Positions 26,046 to 38,614 of a DNA stretch of 64,000 nucleotides are shown piece by piece. The stretch lies in assembly GCA_949316495.1 (NCBI GenBank), contig OX439009.1:35714155-35778154 (forward strand), read 5' to 3'. The position numbers and the translations under genes were made by a program. The notes under the pieces were generated by a model, which was given only the letters and a program-made list of their open reading frames with translations, was not told the DNA's origin and made no database searches. The stretch is from Amphiduros pacificus. Its lineage: Eukaryota > Annelida > Polychaeta > Phyllodocida > Hesionidae. Within the stretch, counting starts at the first letter, position 1, and each line of letters opens with the position of its first letter.

Positions 26046-27176
26046 TGAGAATTGTAAGAATCCATTCTTCTAGCTGTTCTTGTTAAGCTGTTTGATTATC
26101 AATATCAATAAGAAATCTGATTGAATTAATCAGAACAATTTACACGCTATTACAGGGAGTCATGAACAAACATTGAGGGAATATTGTGGAATAACAGGGA
26201 TTGGGATGGTTACAGGTTACAGGGAGGGAAGTGGGGGGGGGGGGTTACATTGATATGAGCACCAATCACACAGACATCTTCAGAGGCAGAATTTGTGCTG
26301 TTTTGTTGTGGTGTGGATCTGTTTGATCCCTACATGTGCTAATATAGGATGACTTTGATGTAGGAATATGTTACCATGGCGACTAGCACAGGTATTTTAC
26401 CTCACCTGTTTCTGACAACCCCATGGCAGGCAGAGGGAAACCCCACACCTTGGGCCACTCGTGTGTTACCATGGCGATGGGCACCATCCCTGGGTGGCAT
26501 CTAGTGCTTGTCACAGGTACAAACGGAACCCAGAGTTCAACGTGGCTTTGTGCTGAGCTGAAGACGGGGGAATCTGTGTGAATTATGAAAGTGCCAAGAC
26601 AGAAAACCAAAGGTGAGGAGGAGTTCATGCCCCGTCAAAGCACTGTTAAGATAGACAACCAGTCAATGGGCGAGAACTCACTGACTTCTCGTCAAAGGTT
26701 TTTGGTGCAGTGTTTTAAGTGGTTTTTCCAGCATCCCTTAGCAACCTTTCAGAGTTGGCAAACTTAGAGCACTATAACCACAGTGTTGTATGGAACAGTA
26801 TCAATGCTGCAGTTGTCCTTAAAGTTTGGTGAATGCAAGTGGCAAGATGTGAACCTTACCACACACAGGTAGGGCATAAACCAGTGGCACAGTCCTGGAA
26901 GGTCAGAAAATAACACAAACTGCCTAATTTATTAATATACATGGCAATATACAGATAAGGTGAATGACTATAAGAGATAAGACACTCACCTCTGGCTTTG
27001 TCAGGTCAAAGAAATTATTTTTGTTTCCTGTCACACTCAGAAAAATAGACTCATTTTGATCTAAAGTACAGAATGATGTTGAGACACAAAAAAGTATTGC
27101 TTTTTTAAGAAATCGCATTTTGAAGAAAAGTGTTCTTGGGCATCATGAATTCAGTCTGAAGTGGAGATCAAATGAT

Positions 27177-27672
27177 ACATGAAGGCATGTCCAGAGATGA
27201 AGGCATGTCCAGAGATGAAGGCATGTCCAGAGATGAAGGCATGTCCAGAGGTGAAGGCATGGCCAGAGGTGAAGGCATGTCCAGAGGTGAAGGCATGTCC
27301 AGAGATGAAGGCATGTCCAGAGATGAAGGCATGGCCAGAGATGATGGCATGTCAAGAGATGAAGGCATGGCCAGAGATGAAGGCATGGCCAGAGATGAAG
27401 GCATGGCCAGAGATGAAGGCATGACCAGAGATGAAGGCATGTCCAGAGTTGAAGGCATGTCCAGAGATGAAGGCATGGCCAGAGATGATGGCATGTCCAG
27501 AGATGAAGGCATGTCCAGAGATGAAAGCATGGCCAGAGATGAAGGCATGTCCAGAGATGAAGGCATGTCCAGAGATGAAGGCATGTCCAGAGTTGAAGGC
27601 ATGTCCAGAGATGAAGGCATGTCCAGAGATGAAGGCATGTCCAGAGGTGAAGGCATGGCCAGAGGTGAAGGG
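27177..27672. repeat. Minisatellite, 18-bp unit, 27 copies, p53-type half-sites
   Basis: Units of GATGAAGGCATGTCCAGA. AGGCATGTCC fits the p53-family half-site RRRCWWGYYY exactly in about 16 units; others have ATGGCC or ATGACC. Frames of 81-182 codons on both strands are repeat translations (MSRDEG, MPSSLD). Confidence 0.97.
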
Positions 27673-29658
27673 GGAACATATGTAAATCGGATTATATTAG
27701 AAATGGAAGACAAAATATAAGGGGATAGAACCAGTTCATGGGCATCAACAAAGAAACTTTATATATGTATTAACGTGTAAATGAAAAAAAAACTCAGCAA
27801 AAAAGTAATGTAAATAGTATGTAGGAAGGCGTTTCTGGTATCCTTGTTTATAAATAAAATATCAGTCCACAGCAGATTTAACACTATTTAACATGTATAA
27901 CAGATTTATATACAAGCTTTGTATGCACACCATTGTGGCAAAATGTTTAACTTGTATTTTGTGACCACCAAAGTTGTTGTATCTATACATCAGCTGTATA
28001 CATGAAAGTCTGAGTGCATTGTACTTTGTTCTTTTGGCACCAAAAACATTGATTTTGCTGGATATAGTTTTATGCTGCCATTTTGCCTTTACTCCACATA
28101 GGAATACACCAGCGTAAAACTGAATCCATTTCATTTCTTTGATCATCCATTTTAATGTGATATCTAAAGGCAAAAAATGTTATTTCCCCTCAAAAAAAGA
28201 ATATTATAATATTTATTCATAAGAGAGATGCATAAAACATGAAATGAAACCAAAGATAGAGAACAATGAAGGTAGAGAGTGAAATGTGTCTGAGGGAGAG
28301 GCTTGTATTTTGATTTGTTTGTGCATATTTGCCGTGAGGGAGCATCAAGTATTTTGATTTGCAAGTGCATGTTTTCACAGAAGCATGGCGGTGACCAATT
28401 ACAGGGTACAATCTGGGACAGACCATAAGGCACCACATATTCACAGCGCCATCTCTCTGTCTTAGTGCAGAATAACTAACAGCAGCCAGAAAACAGTGGA
28501 ATTCTGGGAGTCAGATAACGGAGACGGAGACTTGACGTCTACCTCTGATAGGCAGAGACCAGGCCGATTGGCCGCCGTAAAACCTCGCCTGCAAACTTGT
28601 CATCTTCTGCCTTTGCAATCAATGCCTGATGAGTAGAATGCTTCCTTTAGTGGAAAAAAGGAGAGGAAAGGAATTGTTTGAATGAGTATTCAACTGTTAG
28701 AAAATCATAAAAGTTTTTGGCCGAAGTTGGTTTTGTTCATGATTTGAAAACAATGGTAATAACTTTTGAAAAGACAAGTGTCAATAGCGGTATAATAGAT
28801 GTTACAAAAACACTTGTGGGAGGTAGCTTACAAAAAAATTGGCTCATAGATTGATAAAGTATAAGTTAATATGAAATTAAACATCAAACGTTAATTTGAA
28901 GTTCATGTTTGTATCCATTTTCTCCAGGAGGGTTAGAGAAGTATTAAGCATTGTGTGATGTCATTATTTGTAATAAGTCCATTAGACAGGTTGATGACAT
29001 TTATTCCTAACTGTTGATTCTCTTCCTCCAGTACGCAATGAAAAGTAAAGTAAAAAAAATGAGCGGAGAATAAGGAGTGGATTGTTGTTGTTTGACAGTG
29101 ATTGACTCACCTGGTTAATAAGCAACTGGTTTGCATCTGACAGCATTAAATCACACTCAAATCTTCACATTTTAACTACATCTAATTTCAGAATTAATTT
29201 TCAAAATTGTGCATGTCAAATTCAATCGTGTTTGCAATCAAACTTAAATGCGGAGATTGAAGCATGACTTCCAGTTTTCATTATTAAATCATTTTTTTGT
29301 CAGCCAAACAAATTGTAGAAGTGGATTCTGCCACAGTTTTATTTGATCTCGGCCAAGATTTATGGCTGATTTAGTTTATGATTGACAAGAATATATAGGA
29401 TCCTTAGATGCAAATTCTCTTTGAGATCTTTGAAGTTGCAGGTTATTAATGCTAAGTTCCCAAATATAATTTGTGATTAATAGAAACAGAAAGAAAAAGT
29501 TTAAATGTTTGCAAAGTGTAATGAAGAGCTTGTGTTCAAATGAATAAAGCTAAATGTCTGGAGGGAGAAGTCATGTTTTTCTGTTATTTGAAATGCAATT
29601 ATATCGAAATCATGATCGGCTGATTATTCTATCAGAGCAGAATAATTGTCAGAATAAC

Positions 29659-29673
29659 CAGCGCCCTCTGCAG
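29659..29673 (-). promoter_or_regulatory. CTCF-like core
   Basis: GCGCCCTCTGCAGG reads CCTGCAGAGGGCGC on the minus strand, one mismatch from CCASYAGRKGGCR. Confidence 0.3.
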
Positions 29674-29730
29674 GATGCAGAAAGTTTGTATGAGGAGTGT
29701 GCAGTGGCTGGTATCTACTCCCAGGGAACA

Positions 29731-30027
29731 GGTCTCGGTCACTCTGTGGGTCACTGAGCCGGTCACTGTCGGTCACTCACCCAGTCACTCACCCAGTCAC
29801 TGTCGGTCACTCTCCCAGTCACTCTATTGGTCACTGTTGGTCACTCTCCCAGTCACTCTATTGGTCACTGTCGGTCACTCTCCCAGTCACTCTATTGGTC
29901 ACAGTCGGTCACTCTGCTGCTCACTCTGTCGGTCACTCTATTGGTCACTCTCCCAGTCACTCATTTGGTCACTGTCGGTCACTCTGTCGGTCACTCTGTC
30001 GGTCACTCTGTCGGTCACTCTGCTGAC
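29731..30027. repeat. Short-period minisatellite, GGTCACTCTGTC type
   Basis: About 25 units of 11-12 bp, arranged partly in 34-bp groups containing CTCCCAGTCACTCTATTGG. Confidence 0.93.
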
Positions 30028-31328
30028 TACCCCAATCATGTTACCCACACAACTTATTGGGGATTACGAAATCTGTCCTTTAATGTTGGTGCTTGGCATC
30101 ATGGTAGTGGCAGGACGGTTAGGATTAAGGTAAATCAGTGGCTGTGCTCTCGGAAACGGGTGAGATATTGCAGTGTAATGGAGGTGACAGGGTTTGGCTG
30201 GGTGGTGGCCGTGAGTGCTGGTCCCAGGTCACGTCACGCCCTCTTTGGGTGTCAACGTGATGTGTGATGTCACATCGGACTGACGCGTGACGTGACACAT
30301 GCACATGTACCATCACAGTTAGGGTTAAAAAGATTAACCCCCAGCCCTTTCTATAAAATTGACAGAGCCCCTTCCATCATTGATCAGACCAATTACGTTT
30401 AATGGGTCGCCCATTCAAGTTTTAATTTGCTTAACATTGAGTCAAACAAATGTCAGCTCCCTCTGTTTGCATGAAACACACAAAATTAGCAAGACAGAGA
30501 CTCGGCAGATCAAACATATAGCTTCATTAGCAGAGCAATTTGCTCCAATCGCAATAATGGTCTGCAGGGAAAATATTTTGAAATACAGACTTTTGAAGAA
30601 TCATTAAAAATTTATAGGGTTTTTTAAAGTTTATGAAATAAATTACAAGATTTAATTATGGCTAAATCCCAGGGATCTGGTTTGGAATTTGAAACAGAGC
30701 TGTGTTTAATTCCAGATTTAAGAAGATGAAGATTAAGTTACTATTACTTGCTAAATCTTGCTGATATGGTATCACATTATTTGTACGTTCTCGGGAGAGC
30801 GATTCTGTGATCACATTCAGACAATATGAATTATTTGATAGCAACTAGCGGCTTGTCTACTGCCACAAACATGCTGAGCTCGGTGGTCAATTGTCAGAGA
30901 ACATCAATATTCATTACTTGATTAAGAAAAGTGTCAAAGTTACAGTTATACTGCAAGGTGCAGGCCTCCGCATGTACATCTATAGGTTAAGTAGGCAAAG
31001 CCAGTAGGCATCCTAGTGAGGGTTTTATAGGCGGAAGATGGAGTGGACTGGGGAGAGAGGTGCATGATGGGACGGGGACCACCATTTCAATTTGGTATCA
31101 CCCCTCACCAGATTGGTAGCGCCACTTTGGGGAATTGCCATGAAAAGGCCACCCCAGTGAAACCTTGCCCCTCATGACTTGTTTATTGACTGGTGTGAAA
31201 GCTGTGGAGAGTCGGGTGAACACTTGGAGGGCCAGTGGTGTATTATGTAACGATGGCCCCTCGGGGAGTGTTGAGAGGAGAAGGTCTGGCTACCACCGAG
31301 GTCCTCCATCACCACCCTACATGCTTAA

Positions 31329-31529
31329 CTGCACCAGAATACAGTAGCCACAGTGGAGAATGACTGGATCAAGCTCGTCTCCATCAAGGGTTCTACCACA
31401 CACGACAAGGACATGTCTCCTATCGATGGAAATAAATATGTAGAGTGTCTAGGATACGTGGAGGGCAAGGTCTTTGAGGGACCAGTAAATGACATTCATA
31501 GAAAGCTGAGGTGGTATTGGCAACTTTGA
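31329..31529 (+). other. Coding-like open fragment, weakly FKBP-like
   Basis: Between an upstream TAA and a TGA at 31,527 there are 66 open codons in a non-repetitive area, with balanced codons and varied composition. Part reads WIKLVSIKGSTTHDKD, followed by a SPIDG ... GYVEGKVFE block. The P-x-x-G spacing and the later G-Y-x-x-G-x-x-F pattern recall the start of FKBP-type peptidyl-prolyl isomerase domains, but spacing differs by a residue in two places and the HY signature is absent. There is no early ATG; only weak splice-like borders flank it. It may be a relic of a retrocopy, an unrecognised exon, or chance. Confidence 0.2.
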
Positions 31530-31554
31530 GGTCCTCAAGCATTCATCATTGTGT

Positions 31555-31744
31555 TTAACACAAGCCCAGCAAACCATGGGTAGGTGCATCTCTCAACTAA
31601 CTATGCTTTATACAAGCCCAGCAAGCCATGGGTACGTACGCTTCACACAAGCCCAGCAAGCCATGGGTAGGTACGCTTCACACAAGCCCAGCAAGCCATG
31701 GGTAGGTACGCTTAACACAAGCCCAGCAAGCCAACGGTAGGTAT
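31555..31744. repeat. Minisatellite, 35-bp unit, five copies
   Basis: CAAGCCCAGCAAGCCATGGG followed by TAGGTACGCTTCACA; the first copy has a longer spacer. Confidence 0.93.
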
Positions 31745-34700
31745 GTCTCTCAACCAACTGACTCCTCCTGAAGAACTCTTGTCTTATGGAAGTCAAATAT
31801 GTTAGATCGGGCCAATATTTGATGATGATATCAGCCATAATGGCTCGTGGCAATGGTGAGCATCATACATACGTTTATATAAAATATTATTGGAATAATG
31901 GCCTGGCTTTGTGTAAACATGTGGTAATGTGGCTGTTGGCTGTGGGATACATCAGTTATTCAATAAGTTGACTGTCTGCATATCAAGCTTCCAGGCTTAA
32001 TGTGTCCAGATCAATGGCATCGCGTGAAGAGAAATATTGGTGGGAACATCACAGGCCTGGACACCTCTCTATGCCACACCAACTATTCTCCTTAACTCCT
32101 TAAAAAAACATCATATTTTCACATGCTATCTATTAATATGAAATATTTATGGTGATTTCAAAAGTATTCACAAAGATATCAGAGGAAAATATTTTTAAAA
32201 GATGGCAAAATTGGAAGTATATGGTCTTTTGAGAAGACATTGTGACTTTTTGATGCTCTGCCAGCACTAAGAACCAATAGGGGCTGATAAATGGTGACCT
32301 ATATATAGCTTCTCTGAGACTGGCACACTGACAACTGCCACAAATAGAGAATATTATTAGAATCTCTATTAATGCCGACACGTTTACCTGATAAGCTATT
32401 GGCTTCACACCTGAGATCGCTGGTGGAGTATATTCAGTGATTTAACCACTTCTGATTTGTGTTTTATTGGTTTTCTCAATAATTTATGCTATTCTGAGAG
32501 AAAGTTTGAAATGAGTTCTGATTGAAACTCATACTGCATATTGGAAAGAAAAACATGTCAAATCATTTGAAAAAACCAACATGATATCAAGATTCAAGGT
32601 TTTCATTAATATTAGATTAGCAGGTATGGAGTAGTAATATTTCTATGACTGGTTGACAAGATGGAAAATAAGAACAGATTTAAATTTATTGTTACAATTC
32701 AATGAAGTGTATGTACAGTTGATTCCAAGACATTAAAGAGAAAAAAAACAATGTTTTCGGCAATTTCCTTTTATTATGTTTTGTGTATTGAGTGTCAGCA
32801 AATGACATGCTTACTAAACACAAAGCACTGAGAGAATGAGAAATGCTAGATTTTGGTAGCATTGAGTAGTGGGCTGATCTACTTGGTAGATTGGATAATG
32901 ATATATTATATCACAGCAGAGATGGCTCAACAGTCTCCACTCCCATCTTGTGTACACATACGTCTATGGGCCACAAATTGATAACGCAATTGTTCTCATA
33001 CAGATCCAGTGTTCTTTATCAAAGACGCTGCTCCACTGTTCTCAGAGAGAGGTATACGAACAGGAAATAAGTCTCCAGAACGGAAATAAGTCGGCAGAAG
33101 ATGAGCACATAATTATTAGCCAGTAATTAGGTAGAATGTAAGCGAGTGGTAATTTCATTAGTGTTGATGTGCCGGTAGGGGGAGCTGCAGTCGAGCGGCC
33201 GTCGTGAGTCCTTGTCCGGCTGAGTGTTGACTTAGCTATGGAATAAGAGAACAAATAAGAGAACAGTTGATTCAATAAAGGAAATTGGTGTAGAAACAAT
33301 ATGACGTGGGGAGGAAACTATGCAGGGCTGGGGGATATTGGACAAGCCGTGTGTTTTACATACAGACCTGGTGTATAGACCACTGGATAAACTTACGCTT
33401 ACCAAATACTGGCAGTAACAACACAGAGCCTTGGATAACACCTCACACAGGATATGTCTATATAACACACATGGACGGGGCAATGGCTCCTCGCAGCTCG
33501 CAGCTTGTCATACCATACTTCCTATCATGGATTACACGTTCTCAAAGTACAGGGATGTGAAGCAGTGGGTAAGGTGTCTCAGCATTACATGCTCAGGTCT
33601 GTTTATATCTTGTATGCATTTGGAATAGATACATCAGATATTGGTACTTTTATGTGGTATATTGCAACCAGCCATATCCCACATCAAAGACATATACCGT
33701 CAGTCATATTTCAAAGACATATATGTTAGGTTTTCCGAATTATCATATTCAAAATTATTATCTTATGTTGATTTTATGAGATTTTATACATTTCAGTTAT
33801 AGATCTCAGGGTCAATTAGTGCTCTCCCCCAGCATTTCGCAGGAGAGATTTAATCTCCCAATATGCAAATCCCAGGTTGCAGCTGACATATACTTCTGAA
33901 CCTACCTGTTCCTCGCTCCCCTGCAGGGTTCCCAGACAGACTGGTCAAGCTCACCTGATATCTGGTAGCATTCGTGGCCCTGTCTGATTGGACGCCCTGA
34001 GAGAATCAGGAAGCCAGATAAGTGGCATAGTGATAGGTTTTTGTATCCTGGCATACACATATGTATTATATTCTCATCACAAAGTTAGGTAGGTCAGGCA
34101 TTTATCTACAGTGAGGGGCTGTAAGTCAGTTAGTCATGGCAGGATCCCAGTTACAGATTAGCGAGTTTTCCCCAGGTCAGCAAGTATCACCATGATTAGC
34201 GAGTTTACCCCAAAGATCTTTCTCACAATAGCTTCGTGGACAAATAGACCACAAAAGATATGGAGCAGAAATACACCACAAAAGTGGCTGCAAACTTGTC
34301 AGATGATGTGGAACTTGCTGGATGCTGCTCAGGTGGTGCAAAGTAGAGTGAACTTATATGTTCCTGGCACCAAATGTCAATGAAGATGATGATAGAGATA
34401 TACTTATAGGATGGAATACACAAGAGGCATAAAGGCATGTACAAACTAGCAAGTCTTGTATTCACAAATGATCTAACCATTGTCTCACATTAGATACAAT
34501 ATTCAGCCTCATCTTCAATTTACAATTGTCGATATAGATGTACACAGTTCTTCAGCATTATATAGGTATCATCAGACGAGATACTAGCCTGTCATTTGGA
34601 CTCAATGTCCTACTCTTTTCAGAGAGTGGCTGAGGATTTTTCTTTTGCATTATCACATAGACATGATAGCGAGTGGTATAAGTAGAAAGAGGGAAGCGAT

Positions 34701-35093
34701 GTAGTTATTATTGATGGGTTATGGAGTGCCTACGTGAGTATCACACTCAGCGGACAATAGACAGGGCCTGCACAGTGAATAATCTAAGTGACCAGTAATA
34801 AATGGTGCCCCTATTCCCATGGGCGCTGAGCCCATACATACGACTCAATAGCACCAGTGTACACAAAGACCAATCAATTAATAATTAATAGATTTATTAC
34901 GTTTCAAGTTACGAGGCACTGGAGTGGGCAATACTATTATTAAATTACACATTACCTTCACATCATATCATTTCAAGAACTAATCTCAAATGTTATTGAA
35001 AAGATACAAAAATGATCAAATACAGGGGACATAATGTACATAATGTGATAATTTTGAGATTTCCGTCCTCATTCACAAAAAAACCTCAGAGTA

Positions 35094-35447
35094 TGGCATA
35101 TATGGGGAGGTGGCATATATAAGGAGGTGGCATATATGGGGAGGTGACATATATGGGGAGATGGCATATATAAGGAGGTGGCATATATGGGGAGGTGACA
35201 TATATGGGGAGGTGGCATATCTGGGGAGGTGGCATATATAAGGAGGTGGCATATATGGGGAGGTGGCATATATAAGGAGGTCGCATATATGGGGAGGTGG
35301 CATATCTGGGGAGGTGACATATATGGGGAGGTGGCATATATGGGGAGGTGGCATATATAAGGAGGTGGCATATATGGGGAGGTGGCATATCTGGGGAGGT
35401 GGCATATATAAGGAGGTGGCATATATGGGGAGGTGGCATATATGGGT
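35094..35447. repeat. Minisatellite, 17-bp unit, about 20 copies
   Basis: Two unit types, GGCATATATGGGGAGGT and GGCATATATAAGGAGGT, with a third GGCATATCTGGGGAGGT. Three units equal 51 bp, so all minus frames stay open (MPPPHICHLLIYATSPY). Confidence 0.96.
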
Positions 35448-35635
35448 GCTATGGGGGAGCAGGGGAAGGGTGCTGGGGTCTCAAGTCTACCCATTTCAGG
35501 GTATCAAGTAGCAGAAATGCAATTACAATAATGTGACTGACACTCTGAGCAGTAGCACAGCACTGTGCCATGAGGGTGCCCACACTCCCAGCAGTGGTTC
35601 TTGTTAAGCTTTATACAGTATTGCAGGTTTGTGCT

Positions 35636-35636
<1 letters not shown>

Positions 35637-35729
<93 letters not shown>
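35637..35729. repeat. TA microsatellite
   Basis: More than 40 TA units with one AAA interruption. Confidence 0.97.
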
Positions 35730-35731
<2 letters not shown>

Positions 35732-36458
35732 AGTACTGAATGGGGCAGGATACTTTGTTACATGATGGAGACACGCTGTCTACATTGAAGTTGTTCAAAC
35801 TTGTCCCGTATGATTTACAGGCACTTCCTTATTTGCATGCTGAAACAATGTTCCTCCCTCAATATGGATGTGAAAAAGATGCATTGTATTTTGCACCTGA
35901 AGTGGTATTTTCATGTTCTCCTGTCTGGCTCTTACATTGTTACCATGGATCTCTATCAGGAAATACAACAATGTGCCACAGAGGCATCTCCAGGTACCTT
36001 AAAGCTAGCCACACACAGATTGACCTCTCTCTGTGAAAGTCTTCACATTTCTATTTTGCTCTTGATAATATTCAAATTTGTTCACTGTTTTGTGTGGTTT
36101 TTAAGATGACCTTTTCCTGTGATACTTAAACTGATGTTTTTGTATGATATTCAGGTTGATCGTTTTCTGTGATATTTAGATTTATATTAGCGTGATTGTG
36201 TTCTCATCGTTTTTCAATGATATGTCAAGTGTGTTATATTCATAGCAGGATGTGTGGGTGTGAACTACACAGAGTATTGTAGGGGCTGATGCATATTCAT
36301 GAGATACAGATGGCATAAGTGATAACCTTGCTCTCCGGGAACCTGATGAAGTCTCAGAGATGCAAGGCAGCATATGTTTATTGATATTCATCATTATAGA
36401 GGAGAATGGACTTGACTGCTTATCCTTTGATCATGCATAGATTTACCCACACTCCATA

Positions 36459-36535
36459 CATTGGGGTACTCACTACAGTGGGGCACTCCATACTGTGGGG
36501 CACTGCATACAGTGGGGCACTCCAGACAGTGGGCA
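36459..36535. repeat. 18-bp tandem repeat, four copies
   Basis: TGGGGCACTCCATACAGT with small variants. Confidence 0.88.
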
Positions 36536-36730
36536 GCGATAGGATTTGCTCATTGATTCTCCATCTGCTTTGATGGCTGCTCGGCACAGATTTCAGGAAA
36601 TTAATTATGAACCTTCCTGATGTGAACAGAAGGGTTATGTAATGTGTTAAAAGTGCTTGTATTCATGTTAGTACGGAGTGTGCTGAAGAGGCTGAAACAA
36701 ATCATGCGAGCTCACGCACATGACCGCATC

Positions 36731-37010
36731 CAGAAACACCACTCAGTGCAGAAACACCACTCAGTGCAGAAATGCCACTCAGTGCAGATACACCACTCAG
36801 TACAGAAACACCACTCGGTGCAGAACACCACTCAGTGCAGAAATGCCACTTAGTGCAGAAACACCCCTTAGTGCAGAAACACCACACATGGTAGAAATAC
36901 CAATCAGTGTAGAAACATAACTCAGTTCAGAAACACTACTCAGTGCAGAAACGTCACTCAGCATAGAAACATAACTCAGTGCAGAAACACCCCTCTGTGC
37001 AGAAAGCATT
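36731..37010. repeat. Minisatellite, 18-bp unit, about 15 copies
   Basis: CAGAAACACCACTCAGTG; copies become more divergent toward the 3' side. It ends about 170 bp before the VNG exon acceptor. Confidence 0.94.
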
Positions 37011-37181
37011 AATGAGTAGGAGTGGAAATATTCACAATAAATATATCCAGTTTTCACACAGAGTAGTGGAAAGGGGATGGTAGATTATGTAGGTCTATTT
37101 TTATAATAAAGTATTTGATATATAGTGATCAGACAATAATTGAGTAAGGCTTTAATATGTGTGTATATTTTGTGATTTCAG

Positions 37182-37450
37182 GTCAATGGGCAGGACTTAT
37201 CTAAGTCGACACACGAGGATGCCGTAGAGGCGTTCAGGACTGCTAAAGAACCTATAGTTGTCGAAGTCCTTAGACGGGTCACTAAACCAGGCAAAATGAA
37301 GACTCTGCCAACCACACCTCCCTCCCCAACCATGGTTACCGTGGCTACACAGACAGATGAATGTATTGATGATGGAGACCCTAATTACTGGGACAGTGTT
37401 TTCAGGACTCCCACACCCCCTCCAACACTCTACACTATCAACGGAAATGG
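37182..37450 (+). CDS. PDZRN3/4-like: PDZRN3/4-like exon: end of PDZ1 plus TQTD linker
   Basis: A pyrimidine-rich tract and TTTCAG precede GTC at 37,182, and the exon ends before GTAGGT at 37,451. It encodes 89 residues plus two bases. Residues 1-32 ([18 protein letters not shown] ... ending VLRR) match, by recall, the last alpha-helix and strand of PDZ1 in human PDZRN3/PDZRN4. Residues 33-89 form a Pro/Thr-rich linker with ATQTDE at 55-60, matching the GTQTD motif at the same place in the human proteins. The family are PDZ-domain RING E3 ubiquitin ligases, also called LNX3/LNX4, known at synaptic and junctional membranes. The RING, zinc-finger and early PDZ1 exons are not seen upstream and would be outside the window. 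Acceptor phase is 0 and donor phase 2, agreeing with both partners. This is the firmest gene call here; PDZRN3 versus PDZRN4 cannot be separated and invertebrates usually have one co-orthologue. Confidence 0.93.
37347..37355 (+). other. TQT short linear motif in the PDZRN linker (possible LC8 site)
   Basis: Codons 56-58 of this exon read Thr-Gln-Thr inside VATQTDE. TQT is the core of the dynein light chain LC8 (DYNLL) binding motif. A GTQTD motif is present at the equivalent place in human PDZRN3 as I recall it. The setting is a Pro/Thr-rich, probably disordered linker, which suits such motifs. Binding is inference. Confidence 0.4.
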
Positions 37451-37650
37451 GTAGGTCAAATTATTCTAGGATTTCTCAGATTATTTTATATAAAGAGAAA
37501 GTACCATTTACATTATCACAAAGGAAATTTTTAAAAATATGTTCTACATTGCACATTAGATTACAACTTTCATCATGACATGAAAACTGGTACATGTATT
37601 GTCCTTGAAGATTGTATTGATGTTTAACTGTCACATGTTGACATGAGCTG

Positions 37651-37878
37651 AGCGTGAGTTAGCCGGATAAAGAGCGTGAGTTAACTGGATAAAGAGCGTG
37701 AGTTAACTGGATAAAGAGCGTGAGTTAGCCGGATAAAGAGCGTGAGTTAACTGGATAAAGAGCGTGAGTTAGCTGGATAAAGAGCGTGAGTTAACTGGAT
37801 AAAGAGCGTGAGTTAGCTGGATAAAGAGCGTGAGTTAGCCGGATAAAGTGCCTGAGCGTGAGTTAGCCGGATAAAATG
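37651..37878. repeat. Minisatellite, 22-bp unit, about 10 copies
   Basis: AGCGTGAGTTAACTGGATAA; TTAACTGG and TTAGCCGG versions alternate. It lies 200 bp after the VNG exon. Confidence 0.95.
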
Positions 37879-38340
37879 CCTGACACTCAACTCCTTCCTG
37901 CTGTAACTAGCCACATGATTTAAAAAACTAAATATATATAATGGTCTGTTGTCATGGTAACACAGATGTGCTGGATTTATGTATGATAGAGAAATAAACA
38001 AATTATGGGATAGCCTGTGCACCACACGTCAGCTGATTTGTGGATTTTGTTTTTGCAAAACAGTTTCTTAATGTTTGTACATATTGCATGGAGAGATGAA
38101 CTTTTGTACTCTTACTTTTGATACGTGTGTTCATAAATTTTGAATATAATGAGATAAAATTTTCATACCAATGATAGCCAGGTTTCAGTGCAAAACAATA
38201 CATAAAAGAGAGACTTTGTTTCGTGCCAAGAACTCAAGTAATCTTGAATATTTTGATGAGTGTTGCCTTTTCATAAAATGTTGTTCGTCAACATCGTGTG
38301 GTAAGAGTTGGGTGATATTGAGGAAGTTGCCTTTCAGTGA

Positions 38341-38614
38341 GGTATTAGGGACCGACTGGTAGAGTCAGGTAATAGGGGTGGGCTGGTAGAGTCAGGTACA
38401 AGGGGCCGGCTGGTAGAGTCAGGTACTAGGGATCAGGTACTAGGGGCAGGCTGGTAGAGTCAGGTACTAGGGGTCAGGTATTAGGGGCGGTCTGGTAGAG
38501 TCAGGTACTAGGGGCCGGCTGGTAGATTCAGGTACTAGGGGCGGGCTGAGAGAGTCAGGTACTAGGGGCGGGCTGGTAAAGTCAGGTACTAGGGGCCGGG
38601 AGGTAGAGTCAGGT
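38341..38614. repeat. Minisatellite, about 27-bp unit, about 10 copies
   Basis: CTGGTAGAGTCAGGTACTAG followed by GGGCCGG; two copies lack part of the unit. Confidence 0.93.

Larger units (their letters stand above)
18846..37181 (+). other. PDZRN3/4-like: Intron between candidate alternative first exon and VNG exon (18.3 kb)
   Basis: Bounded by GT at 18,846 and AG at 37,180-37,181. No intervening exon is recognised. Contents are the tandem arrays listed separately, two TA microsatellites, a poly-C run and a coding-like fragment near 31.4 kb. The stretches 18.9-20.8, 20.9-22.1, 24.0-25.9, 27.7-29.7, 30.1-31.3 and 31.8-35.0 kb look like plain AT-rich intron with no feature I can name. Confidence 0.6.

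Noticed and set aside
27143-27720. Frames of 81-182 codons on both strands
   Set aside because: Entirely the 18-bp array; hexapeptide repeats follow from the period.
7983-35838. Perfect octamer (ATTTGCAT) sites near 7,983, 24,419, 25,911, 33,864 and 35,831
   Set aside because: The number is close to what an AT-rich 64-kb sequence gives by chance.
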